From CANGYM01 sp044372405 (lineage in GTDB: Bacteria; Pseudomonadota; Alphaproteobacteria; JAJTHO01; CANGYM01), in assembly GCA_044372405.1 (NCBI GenBank), contig JBILRW010000012.1, positions 1 to 35,956 of the forward strand: 35,956 nucleotides of DNA, written 5' to 3'. The notes under the pieces are model-generated. The model worked only from the letters and a program-made list of their open reading frames with translations, searched no databases and was not told where the DNA came from. Below, piece by piece: positions 23,801 through 29,848 of the stretch (its first letter is position 1; every line of letters starts with the position of its first letter). A program made the translations under genes and the position numbers.

Positions 23801-25130
23801 GCAAGAAGCCCAAAAACAAGCTAGGGCGGAAAAAGAGCGGGAAGAGGCCTCCAAAGGCCTTCCCATAGATTTGCGGAGTCCCGAAGGATATGCCACGCAT
23901 TGTTTAAACCAGCTGCTTGCAACACTGCCTCTTGCTAAAAAGCAAGGATTGTTAAGAGCTGCTTATCCCGGCGCGACTGTTTCCCAAGGAAACGAACAAA
24001 TTGTTTTTGCCTGTAATCCATTAGATCTTGGAAAGATAGAATGGGGCGATCCTTATGGCAATAAACCTGGGAAAATTTATGAAGATCATATTCTTGGAGA
24101 ATACAATTCGGGGGTTTTGCCGCCTTCTATTGCCCGTATTGTTAATCAAGCCGATTGGGACGGACAGGGTACTCCCCCCATCATACCAACCCAATTATTT
24201 CAGGCCGTTTTAGAGCAAGCCATCCAAAACAACTGGCCTGTTTTGCAATCAGAAAGTTATCAAGAGATTAGCGATACGGTTTTTAAGGCAAAAGATATAA
24301 ACGGAGGTCAAAAAAGATCCATCCTTCTTGTGCCGACATCACAGGATGGGACTAATTATCATGTCTTCATTACGGATGATGAAAATCATATTGTTACCTG
24401 TTATCATTATCGCGAAATTGCAGGAAAAAAAGGCTTCGTTCCCACTATGGCCCGCGTCATAGGCAATCAAGCGCGGGATACTTATGCTGAAAATATCGAG
24501 CGTTACGCCGTCATTGTTGGGGCACTTTCCGAAAACAATCTGTGCTGTGATGACCAAAACAGCATTACCATACCCGATGATCGCAGCAATTTTTCGGGTA
24601 ACTTGGCGGATCCTAACCTGGTTCCCTCGGGCACGTATCGCGTTGATGGGCGAATCTTTAGGAAACTTCCAGAGAAAATAAGGCCAGAACAAAAAGCAAC
24701 ACAAAACCCAGACCCTGTTCAGCCTATAAATCTGAAAGCGCCTGAAAAAACTAATTCAGCGATACCAGTTGAAACACTTGTCCCCTCAAGCGCACCCATT
24801 AATCCTGATGTTGCACGTTGGGCGTTATTCAAAGTGTTCTGCCAAAACTCAAAAGGCCCTTTAAGGAAAATTGCACAAAACATTGATATTAAAAAGGGTG
24901 AAGTAACTTTTCAAAGGGTTTGGACACAACAAGATGTGTCTTTAATTACAAGATATATGGGTTTAAAAGAACGACAAACGACCCATAAAAACATCATAGA
25001 GCAAATAGGGCAGCAAATAACGTCTTCCCATGAGGGGGGCCCTCATGATGCCCAGTGTACCCAAGCTTGGGAAAAGGTTGATCCGCGGGAGTTTTTATTC
25101 ATGAGCGGGGGTCCTGTACAGCGCCTTTGA
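20892..25130 (+). CDS. Giant orphan protein 2 (1412 aa)
   Basis: ATG preceded by AGAGAAA, 12 nt after giant gene 1. Acidic, mostly helical, no signal peptide or membrane helix. A Thr/Pro/Ala-rich linker lies near 21885-22020, another near 23090-23110, a charged helix (QTQEAQKQARAEKEREEASK) near 23795-23855, and a Pro-rich linker near 24680-24810. Parts resemble giant protein 1: KSFRNYVNPTFTAYY (about 23540-23585) against KFKKFIEPSFQETY (about 18485-18528), each followed some 20-25 residues on by a hydrophobic helix and a GL-rich turn. The segment near 24300-24530 (RSILLVPTSQDGTNYHVFIT) is beta-rich and could be a separate enzymatic or binding domain. Base composition is less AT-rich than giant 1, so the pair may have mixed histories. 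No known family. Confidence 0.88.
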   Translation: MENEQILEDFLDLLSGESNPDALRSLLTNLPEGSITALSQALQAQQNARPRSTAPKMPAKQELTDFEKTLQEAVGRVFQDCFGKTNLTLTQMTLVAFALNAYGGEGSNFTLTDLYYGQKGGAGASLDQNTLNTVLQYVIDHQVDLKSYLPKAASDLSDEQQKLLMYVYSLEMESDFEKNRDKINRLIRNQNGIPDTTISQNLLDKILGNLNTFQRFSDQAPTFTPENLDEEWITDLVGDVIFGDDKTDAFNAIIAENTLSFITSLANLNTPEAYRLFQAHTSTPQTLDFSSLITSSTVDILAGEAPIEQSLYFCTILNGLLEGRWDIPEQSANTTITTPTIQEKVAPSPASSEVTTAPVLQVAPPSVAQKLKTLLPPVPITYDVEDYQALAETLNRYLPEDGTTTLTADDVQQAMKARPGKAFRESEAYQALETLTNRDDWPIIARASSLFVVRPAQTRAYLETALAEEFSNHTHDVEDSDDIIAQKAVSVVLKMMKAMELRSLAASNPKEKKRYQDYRDTIASSQRFLEGITRLLSEGITDQDMGKIEADFDGKADLIEIFHEAVLTVSRVGLENINLKAEDVQYWQDHQGQRPIVVLSVAHRVPETLRPDHPLSLLKESDVLIEALAYLGAIDTSEIVTTIGQGMETTDLSQEAYEILPETFQGTPLNTGEIKLIAQHIKDKGTFDINNINPVELKDILSALLQNDPDNADDYARLIVSRIATKRLSGNTTQEAAAPQTVVTGPLTHTEAGWVARMALQSLDFGDMPVDQKAAYIAQWFGVDGPYMTTLLKAGANNTSVAQEIDPQNIENFLNAHGLPLYPSLNNIALRKCDVRRLVNTVYNSRLETGQSPIPEGDLATHKLHRDALETLYNDSYQSLCREKSFRNYVNPTFTAYYYASPKDQAYGQSLDTHYVAGLEALYFETGKTRWDLLALVRGQDLVDIEARHRYPEEGKPRIVSDEQYKQIQTQEAQKQARAEKEREEASKGLPIDLRSPEGYATHCLNQLLATLPLAKKQGLLRAAYPGATVSQGNEQIVFACNPLDLGKIEWGDPYGNKPGKIYEDHILGEYNSGVLPPSIARIVNQADWDGQGTPPIIPTQLFQAVLEQAIQNNWPVLQSESYQEISDTVFKAKDINGGQKRSILLVPTSQDGTNYHVFITDDENHIVTCYHYREIAGKKGFVPTMARVIGNQARDTYAENIERYAVIVGALSENNLCCDDQNSITIPDDRSNFSGNLADPNLVPSGTYRVDGRIFRKLPEKIRPEQKATQNPDPVQPINLKAPEKTNSAIPVETLVPSSAPINPDVARWALFKVFCQNSKGPLRKIAQNIDIKKGEVTFQRVWTQQDVSLITRYMGLKERQTTHKNIIEQIGQQITSSHEGGPHDAQCTQAWEKVDPREFLFMSGGPVQRL

Positions 25131-25144
25131 AAGACAGCTAAATT

Positions 25145-25345
25145 TCACCCCAACCCCCCCGCCTCAAACATGGCTCTTGTGGCCGTTTGAACAGAGTGAC
25201 GAACGGGGTCCAGATCAATACGGGCATAGATTTCCGTGGCCCGCATGGATTTATGGCCTAGACTTTTTCCGATAACAAACCCGTTGGCCCCCGTGGCGGC
25301 CTGCCAGCTGCCGAGGGTTCTCCGCAGGTCATGAATACGCACATC
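25145..25345 (-). pseudogene. C-terminal remnant of a tyrosine recombinase (P4-type integrase)
   Basis: About 66 residues. RIHDLRRTLGSWQAATGANG is the H-x-L-R box, SLGHKS the second histidine box, and EIYARIDLDPVR holds the nucleophile Tyr. The sequence resembles integrases of tRNA-targeting islands. The N-terminal two thirds, including the first catalytic Arg, are missing; upstream the frame runs into a dispersed repeat and a G-tract. Too short to be active. It marks the likely right border of the tRNA-Val island. Confidence 0.85.
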
Positions 25346-25347
25346 CT

Positions 25348-25381
25348 GGATTGCTTCGTCGCGTTGTTCCTCGCAAAGACG
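25348..25381. repeat. REP-like dispersed repeat
   Basis: GGATTGCTTCGTCGCGTTGT with TCCTCGCAAAGACG after it is a version of the short repeat that, translated, gives the well-known C-EERSDEAIQ pattern in many bacterial genomes. Its ends TTGC/GCAA are inverted. It sits at the break point of the integrase remnant and probably marks the disruption. Confidence 0.7.
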
Positions 25382-25387
25382 AAAAAT

Positions 25388-25398
25388 GGGGGGGGGGG
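25388..25398 (+). repeat. G11 homopolymer tract
   Basis: Eleven G residues in a row in non-coding junction DNA. Slippage-prone and a likely assembly or strain difference; no gene is visibly controlled by it. Confidence 0.9.
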
Positions 25399-25419
25399 TG
25401 AGGGCCAGACCCCCCTCCC

Positions 25420-25447
25420 CCTGTCACCCGTTACCTGTAACCTGTCC
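25420..25447. repeat. Short CCTGTnAC-type tandem repeats
   Basis: Three spaced CCTGT units (CCTGTCACC, CCTGTAAC, CCTGTCCC) of a kind often found as small intergenic repeats. Together with the REP-like unit and G-tract they make a 100-bp repeat patch at the island border. Confidence 0.5.
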
Positions 25448-25450
25448 CCT

Positions 25451-25474
25451 GAAATGTGACATTTGTCACATTTC
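25451..25474. promoter_or_regulatory. CRP-type palindrome (TGTGA-N6-TCACA)
   Basis: GAAATGTGACA-TT-TGTCACATTTC: perfect 11-bp arms. It contains TGTGA (25455-25459), six bases, and TCACA (25466-25470), the exact consensus of the CRP/cAMP receptor family, including the AAA/TTT flanks. Its centre is about 75 bases before the expected transcription start of the 637-aa gene, close to a class I activator position. Whether this organism has a CRP-like protein is not shown in the window. Confidence 0.6.
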
Positions 25475-25501
25475 ATTTAGTTAAAAAATCGTTTAAATAC
25501 C

Positions 25502-25530
25502 TTGACAGGGCGGAGATTCTGGGTTAGGGT
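25502..25530 (+). promoter_or_regulatory. Possible promoter of the 637-aa gene
   Basis: TTGACA (25502-25507), a 17-base spacer and TAGGGT (25525-25530). The strong -35 and weak -10 are consistent with activator help from the palindrome upstream. Confidence 0.5.
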
Positions 25531-25574
25531 GACACTATGGCCCCAAAAAGGGGTTTGGAATTTTGGAGGGGTTT

Positions 25575-27488
25575 ATGCTTAGTGCAGAAAATAGAGATCT
25601 TGAAGAGCAAGAAGCTCAAAAATTCCTCAATGTTTTTGGCGTTTATAAGAAGCGCTTTCCCTGGTCGCCGGATTATTCGAAAGATGCCTCCTTTTTAAAA
25701 GAATTGCGAGATTCAGATGACGAACGATTCGAAAAATTTAAAAATTTTGTTGACCTTCACCATTCCTCACTTTGGGAGACAGCCGATCCGTCTGTTAAAG
25801 CCAAAGAGCTATCCGGCATTATGGATGATTTCCTTTGGAGCGAAAAGTACGAATCTTATCTCGCCCAACAAAACAAAGCTCTTTCTCCAGAAAATCGTTC
25901 AAAGCTTGGTACACATCTTAAAAATCTTGAAGGTAAAAGCTTTCAAGAAAAGATGGCAAGCGCTGAAAGTTACGTCATCGGCACATTAGGTAATGAGTGG
26001 GAACGCAAAAGAAAACAATCCAAGATAGGACGTCTTGGGAATGCCTATCATGCGACTCTCGGTCGTCATGTTTTTGCCCCCTTTAATAGGAACGTCATTC
26101 ACCCTATATCTTCCAAAGCACAAGCTCTTGGCGAGACGGCTATCCCGAAAGGAAAGCTAGTGGGCCTCGTCCTTGTGAGTGGATTTGCAGCGTTGGGTGC
26201 TCTTGTTCTTTTGGCGACTTCTCTTCCTGTAATTGCCACAGGGGGCTTAGGTGCAGCAGGCCTTCAACTTTTAGGGATGTTAGCTTCTGGGGTCGTAGCA
26301 GGTGTAGCGGGCTCAAAAGTTCCTGAAGCCTCAAAACAGCTTGATCGGGCTGAAAAGGTAGCTGACAGTAACAAGCTATCGCGAGACAAAGAGTTTCAAA
26401 TAAAAAACGACTTATATAGAGACGAAACGGAAAACATTAACGCTCTTAAAAACTCAAAATCTCTTATTGCCGTTAAAGGGATTTCGGAAAAAGATTTTTC
26501 TGGAAAAGCCCTCCTGGATGTTAGGAAAGGAGAGGTGATGCTGCCTGAAGATATGCACTTAAAATATGCAGGCTGCCTTGATATAGGGTTTGATCGGAAA
26601 ACAGGGCAACTTTTAATGTCTTTAAAAAATATAGACGGCCAAACCCCAGAACAAAACAGTGACATGATTGCAGAAATTGTTGAGGCGTGTACCGGAAAAA
26701 ATATTGGGGACGTCACCGTCTTGGGAGAAGAATGCCAAGGTCTAGATGGCGTTAGAGCCGCCTTTGAGGGAGAGGCCCAGAAAAAATTGTTTGACAATCG
26801 TTTGAAAGATTTAAACGGTAAATTAGTTAAAAAATCAACGGTTGATGATATTTTATCAAAGGCCTTAGTAACCCCTTCACCCAAGGACCCAGACTCGGGA
26901 GGTATTGCCCGGTATGCAGCCGTGGCAGCTTCAGTTCTGGGGGTTTCTAGCGGTAACGACCAGGCTTTGTTTGATAAATTTAATGAAGATGCCACAATAA
27001 AGTTAGAAGCCGCGTTAAAGGAACTGACCGGTGACACGGATATGACTTTAACAAAAGCCAATCCAGTTACTGCGGCGACCACCGCCATTATGGGGAACGT
27101 TATTGATAACTACAAAGATCTGAGTGAGGCTCAGAAAAAACTTGCCCTCGCCCGAGTTGTTTTAGGAGATGTTCCTGATGATAAGAAAGGGTTTTCACAG
27201 ACTCTTGCCACGGCGGCGGCTATCGAGTTAGGAAGAATGGGGGTTACCCAAAAACAAATTAATGCGATTCAATCCACTATCAGCGGCTTTGAAGAAGATA
27301 CGGATTCTAAAAAGATTCAAAAATCTACCGCGAGTATCTTAAAGAGCCTGGATATCAAAAAACCTGGTGGACAATCCAACGGAGAGATCTGGAAATCTGC
27401 CCAAGAAATGTTGAGTGGTACTTTTCCTGGAACCAATGTTGATGCTCAGGCCTGGGCTGTCGCTCAACAACAAACCGTTCACGCCTAA
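25575..27488 (+). CDS. Orphan 637-aa protein with central membrane hairpin
   Basis: ATG at 25575 with GGAGGG 4-9 bases upstream, better than the in-frame TTG at 25563. The N-terminal 190 residues are charged and helical. Two closely spaced hydrophobic helices follow at about residues 194-247 (GLVLVSGFAALGALVLLATS, then LGAAGLQLLGMLASGVVAGV), giving a hairpin. The rest is soluble and helical, with an Ala-rich C-terminus ending in AWAVAQQQTVHA. No known family. The gene has its own promoter region and sits between the island border and a toxin-antitoxin pair. Hairpin proteins with large soluble flanks include secreted effectors inserted in host membranes, but that is only one possibility. Moderately AT-rich compared with the nrdB region. 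Confidence 0.85.
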   Translation: MLSAENRDLEEQEAQKFLNVFGVYKKRFPWSPDYSKDASFLKELRDSDDERFEKFKNFVDLHHSSLWETADPSVKAKELSGIMDDFLWSEKYESYLAQQNKALSPENRSKLGTHLKNLEGKSFQEKMASAESYVIGTLGNEWERKRKQSKIGRLGNAYHATLGRHVFAPFNRNVIHPISSKAQALGETAIPKGKLVGLVLVSGFAALGALVLLATSLPVIATGGLGAAGLQLLGMLASGVVAGVAGSKVPEASKQLDRAEKVADSNKLSRDKEFQIKNDLYRDETENINALKNSKSLIAVKGISEKDFSGKALLDVRKGEVMLPEDMHLKYAGCLDIGFDRKTGQLLMSLKNIDGQTPEQNSDMIAEIVEACTGKNIGDVTVLGEECQGLDGVRAAFEGEAQKKLFDNRLKDLNGKLVKKSTVDDILSKALVTPSPKDPDSGGIARYAAVAASVLGVSSGNDQALFDKFNEDATIKLEAALKELTGDTDMTLTKANPVTAATTAIMGNVIDNYKDLSEAQKKLALARVVLGDVPDDKKGFSQTLATAAAIELGRMGVTQKQINAIQSTISGFEEDTDSKKIQKSTASILKSLDIKKPGGQSNGEIWKSAQEMLSGTFPGTNVDAQAWAVAQQQTVHA

Positions 27489-27551
27489 CCCCCCTAAAAA
27501 ACCACATCTTATGACAAACAACACCATTAGCCCCCACCCCCTTCCCAAAAT

Positions 27552-27595
27552 TTGACATTTTCCCCGTCCTTTGATAGAATTGGGTCACAATTGAC
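27552..27595 (+). promoter_or_regulatory. Promoter and operator candidate of the vapBC pair
   Basis: TTGACA (27552-27557), a 17-base spacer and TAGAAT (27575-27580), then the palindrome GTCA-CAAT-TGAC (27584-27595) at the expected transcription start. Antitoxins of the AbrB type bind such sites to repress their operon; inferred here. Confidence 0.7.
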
Positions 27596-27601
27596 GGGTT
27601 T

Positions 27602-27859
27602 ATGCCTATGCAAACCATTATCAGCACCGATGGCCGTGTCGTTTTGCCCCCGGACATGATGCAGGCCTTGTCGTTAAAGGCGGGGGATGCCGTTATTTTT
27701 GAAGATATGGGCAATGGTCGGTATTTTTTAACGACACAGCCCCTACGCCCCATTTTGGACATCAAAGCCCTGAAGGGGTGCGTTCCCTACAAAGGCCCTC
27801 CGGTTTCTTTGGAGGCTATGGATGCGGCCATCGCGGCCAATGCTGGGGGTGGGGCGTGA
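27602..27859 (+). CDS. vapB: AbrB/MazE-type antitoxin
   Basis: 85 aa. The N-terminal swapped-hairpin DNA-binding domain is clear: TIISTDGRVVLPPDMMQALS, then LKAGDAVIFEDMGNGRYFL. The C-terminal tail (KGCVPYKGPPVSLEAMDAAI) would wrap and block the toxin. The stop overlaps the start of the PIN-domain gene by GTGA, so the two are translationally coupled. An ATG at 27608 is an alternative start. Confidence 0.85.
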   Translation: MPMQTIISTDGRVVLPPDMMQALSLKAGDAVIFEDMGNGRYFLTTQPLRPILDIKALKGCVPYKGPPVSLEAMDAAIAANAGGGA

Positions 27860-28248
27860 TTGCCTTGGACACCAATGTCTTGGTCCGTTATCTGGTGCAA
27901 GATGATCCCGTCCAATCCCCCAAGGCTGAACAGATTTTGGAGGGTTTATCGGAATCGAGCAGGGCGTTTGTTTCCTGCGTTGTTTTGTGTGAAGTTTTTT
28001 GGGTTCTGAAAACGTCCTATCGCTTATCCAAAGAATCCTTGATCCATGTTCTGGATATGATCGTATCCGTTACCATATTGGATATTGAACACCACGGCAG
28101 TTGCCTTCGTGCGCTTCAGGCTTATCAATCAGGCCGTGCTGATTTTTCGGATTATTTAATCCAAGCCATTGCAAGCCACTACGGACATGACCGTCTTCTC
28201 ACGTTCGATAAAACAGCGGGGCTTGATGAGGGCTTTGTTCTGCTTTAA
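27856..28248 (+). CDS. vapC: VapC-family PIN-domain toxin ribonuclease
   Basis: 130 aa from the GTG at 27856. PIN-domain RNases use clustered acidic residues and Mg2+ to cut tRNA or rRNA. All are present: Asp5 (ALDTNVLVRYL), Glu46 (VLCEVFWVL), Asp96/Asp99 (RADFSDYLI) and Asp118 (LLTFDKTAG). The frame is open further upstream in the antitoxin region, but GTG overlapping the antitoxin stop gives the family start. It appears intact. A strong hairpin lies directly after the stop. Confidence 0.92.
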   Translation: MIALDTNVLVRYLVQDDPVQSPKAEQILEGLSESSRAFVSCVVLCEVFWVLKTSYRLSKESLIHVLDMIVSVTILDIEHHGSCLRALQAYQSGRADFSDYLIQAIASHYGHDRLLTFDKTAGLDEGFVLL

Positions 28249-28284
28249 AAAATCCCCTCCCCCACGGGTGCAGGAGGGAGGGGA
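28247..28284 (-). terminator. Intrinsic terminator of the DUF465 gene, shared with vapC
   Basis: On the minus strand TCCCCTCCC (28284-28276) pairs with GGGAGGGGA (28261-28253) and is followed by six T residues (28252-28247). On the plus strand the hairpin directly follows the vapC stop but has no T-tract there, so it serves mainly the minus-strand gene. Confidence 0.85.
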
Positions 28285-28308
28285 CTCTCATAACACGACC
28301 AACGGGAT

Positions 28309-28488
28309 TTACGCCGCCAGGGACGACTGGGTCAGGATCGTGCGGATGTCATCGCGTAGTTTAAGTTTCTCTCGTTTCAGGGATTGTAACAGCATGGGGT
28401 CAGGAGACGGGCGGGTTTGCTCTGTTTCCAGACGGGCCTCAATATGGGCGATTTTTTTTAATAGGGACTCTAAACGGGGATGGGTCAT
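28309..28488 (-). CDS. DUF465 (YdcH-type) small protein
   Basis: 59 aa starting MTHPRLESLLKKIAHIEARL and ending LRDDIRTILTQSSLAA. The pattern of an N-terminal helix, a central PSPD-x-MLLQSLKREKLKLRDDI turn and a short second helix is typical of DUF465, a short helical-hairpin family common in alphaproteobacteria whose role is unsettled. AGGAGG lies about 10 bases before the ATG, and a strong terminator follows. It is divergent from nrdB. Confidence 0.88.
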   Translation of the reverse strand: MTHPRLESLLKKIAHIEARLETEQTRPSPDPMLLQSLKREKLKLRDDIRTILTQSSLAA

Positions 28489-28516
28489 AGTAATGCGCCT
28501 CCTGATGTTGTTGATG

Positions 28517-28545
28517 TTGACCTACGGAAGAAATAATCTTACAAC
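28517..28545 (+). promoter_or_regulatory. Promoter of nrdB
   Basis: TTGACC (28517-28522), a 17-base spacer and TACAAC (28540-28545), about 50 bases before the nrdB ATG. Confidence 0.6.
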
Positions 28546-28595
28546 AGAATGACGCCCCAAACAACACATTCCTAGTTCAGTCGCACGAGGGTTTT

Positions 28596-29555
28596 ATGTC
28601 GCTCCTTTCCTCTCATACCGTTTATAAGCCCTTTGCTTACCCATGGGCATATGATGCCTGGCTGATGCAGCAGCGCATTCACTGGCTGCCGGAGGAAGTG
28701 CCCCTGGCGGATGACGTTAAGGACTGGCAACGTGTCTTAACCACCGAAGAGCGCAATCTGCTAACGCAGATTTTCCGCTTTTTCACCCAGGCGGATGTTG
28801 AGGTCAACAACTGTTACATGCGCCATTATTCCCAGGTTTTTAAACCCACCGAGGTTCAGATGATGCTGGCGGCCTTTTCCAATATGGAGACGATTCACAT
28901 CGCGGCCTATTCGTATCTGCTGGACACCGTGGGTATGCCGGAAATTGAATACAGTGCCTTTTTGCACTATAAGGAAATGAAGGACAAATACGATTACATG
29001 AAGCAATTCGGGGTAGACTCCCCCCGGGATATTGCCATAACCATGTCTGTTTTTGGGGCCTTTACGGAAGGGCTGCAGCTGTTTGCCAGCTTTGCCATGT
29101 TGCTGAATTTTCCCCGTTTTAACAAAATGAAGGGCATGGGGCAGATTGTGTCCTGGTCGGTTCGGGATGAAAGTTTGCACTGTGCCTCTATCATTCGTTT
29201 GTTCCAAACCTTTTTGTCCGAAAATCCCGAAATTGATACGGATGATTTCCGGTCGGAACTGTACACCGCCTGCCGCACCATCGTTCACCATGAAGATGCG
29301 TTTATTGACCTGGCCTTTGAACTGGGCGGCATTGAGGGCATGACGGCTGAAGATATTAAACGCTACATTCGTTATATCGCCGATTTGCGCCTTAGCCAGC
29401 TGGGCATGGACCCTCTCTATAACATTGCAAGCAACCCGTTGCCCTGGATTGACGAAATCATGAATGGTGTGGAGCATGCGAATTTCTTTGAAAGCCGCGC
29501 CACCGAATATACCAAAGCCGCCACCATCGGCACCTGGGAAGAGGCGTTTGCCTAG
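28596..29555 (+). CDS. nrdB: Ribonucleotide reductase class Ia, small subunit
   Basis: 319 aa. Houses the diiron centre and tyrosyl radical used by NrdA to reduce ribonucleotides. Ligands expected from the family are all present at the right spacing: Asp67 (TQADVEV), Glu98 and His101 (METIHIAAY), Glu159 (FTEGLQLF), Glu193 and His196 (RDESLHCA). The radical Tyr is Tyr105, seven residues after Glu98 as in Escherichia coli Glu115/Tyr122. The C-terminal tail (TKAATIGTWEEAFA) fits alphaproteobacterial forms and would dock to NrdA. CGAGGG precedes the ATG. nrdA is not adjacent, so the two subunits are encoded apart, or nrdA lies outside the window. Confidence 0.96.
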   Translation: MSLLSSHTVYKPFAYPWAYDAWLMQQRIHWLPEEVPLADDVKDWQRVLTTEERNLLTQIFRFFTQADVEVNNCYMRHYSQVFKPTEVQMMLAAFSNMETIHIAAYSYLLDTVGMPEIEYSAFLHYKEMKDKYDYMKQFGVDSPRDIAITMSVFGAFTEGLQLFASFAMLLNFPRFNKMKGMGQIVSWSVRDESLHCASIIRLFQTFLSENPEIDTDDFRSELYTACRTIVHHEDAFIDLAFELGGIEGMTAEDIKRYIRYIADLRLSQLGMDPLYNIASNPLPWIDEIMNGVEHANFFESRATEYTKAATIGTWEEAFA

Positions 29556-29572
29556 AACGCGCCCCCTGTTTC

Positions 29573-29770
29573 TCAGTCGATAACCTGAAAATAGAAAGCC
29601 GCAATGCCCCGGGCATCACTAACCAAGGACACCTGGATGGCACAGGACACGACCCCCTGGCCATTGGGGGCACCCTGAATGTTCCCGCCGATGCTAAACC
29701 CGTGCCTTACCCGGGCCTTATAAGGGTTTTGTGCCCATTTCGGTTTCTTACTGAGGTTCATCATTCCCAT
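29573..29770 (-). CDS. Possible small orphan protein
   Basis: 65 aa starting MGMMNLSKKPKWAQNPYKAR; ATGs at 29770, 29764 and 29761 are all possible. The basic N-terminus, Gly-rich middle (GFSIGGNIQGAPNGQG) and beta-like C-terminus (VSCAIQVSLVSDARGIAAFY) look like a folded small protein rather than a random frame. It is the only coding candidate in the 293-base gap between nrdB and the secreted protein. No family recognised. Confidence 0.45.
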   Translation of the reverse strand: MGMMNLSKKPKWAQNPYKARVRHGFSIGGNIQGAPNGQGVVSCAIQVSLVSDARGIAAFYFQVID

Positions 29771-29848
29771 AGCTTAATGCCTTAACCGTTTTTTAACCGT
29801 ACGTCTGCCATGATAGGCCCAAGAAACGACAAAGGGCTTTGACGTGCC

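Larger units (their letters stand above)
11712..25345. mobile_element. Degraded tRNA-Val-associated genomic island
   Basis: Runs from the tRNA-Val 3' end to a tyrosine-recombinase remnant. Contents: phage/plasmid-type Toprim-DUF927 primase-helicase, a broken CHC2 primase end, small phage-type genes with the GPKTPEGKA motif, AT-rich orphan genes and two giant genes. No core genes lie inside. I could not find a second copy of the tRNA 3' end near the right border, so the att pair is unproven and the true right end may differ. Confidence 0.6.

Noticed and set aside
25258..25476. Minus-strand 72-aa frame over the island border
   Set aside because: Runs through the REP-like repeat, G-tract and CCTGT repeats in a frame different from the integrase remnant; low-complexity.
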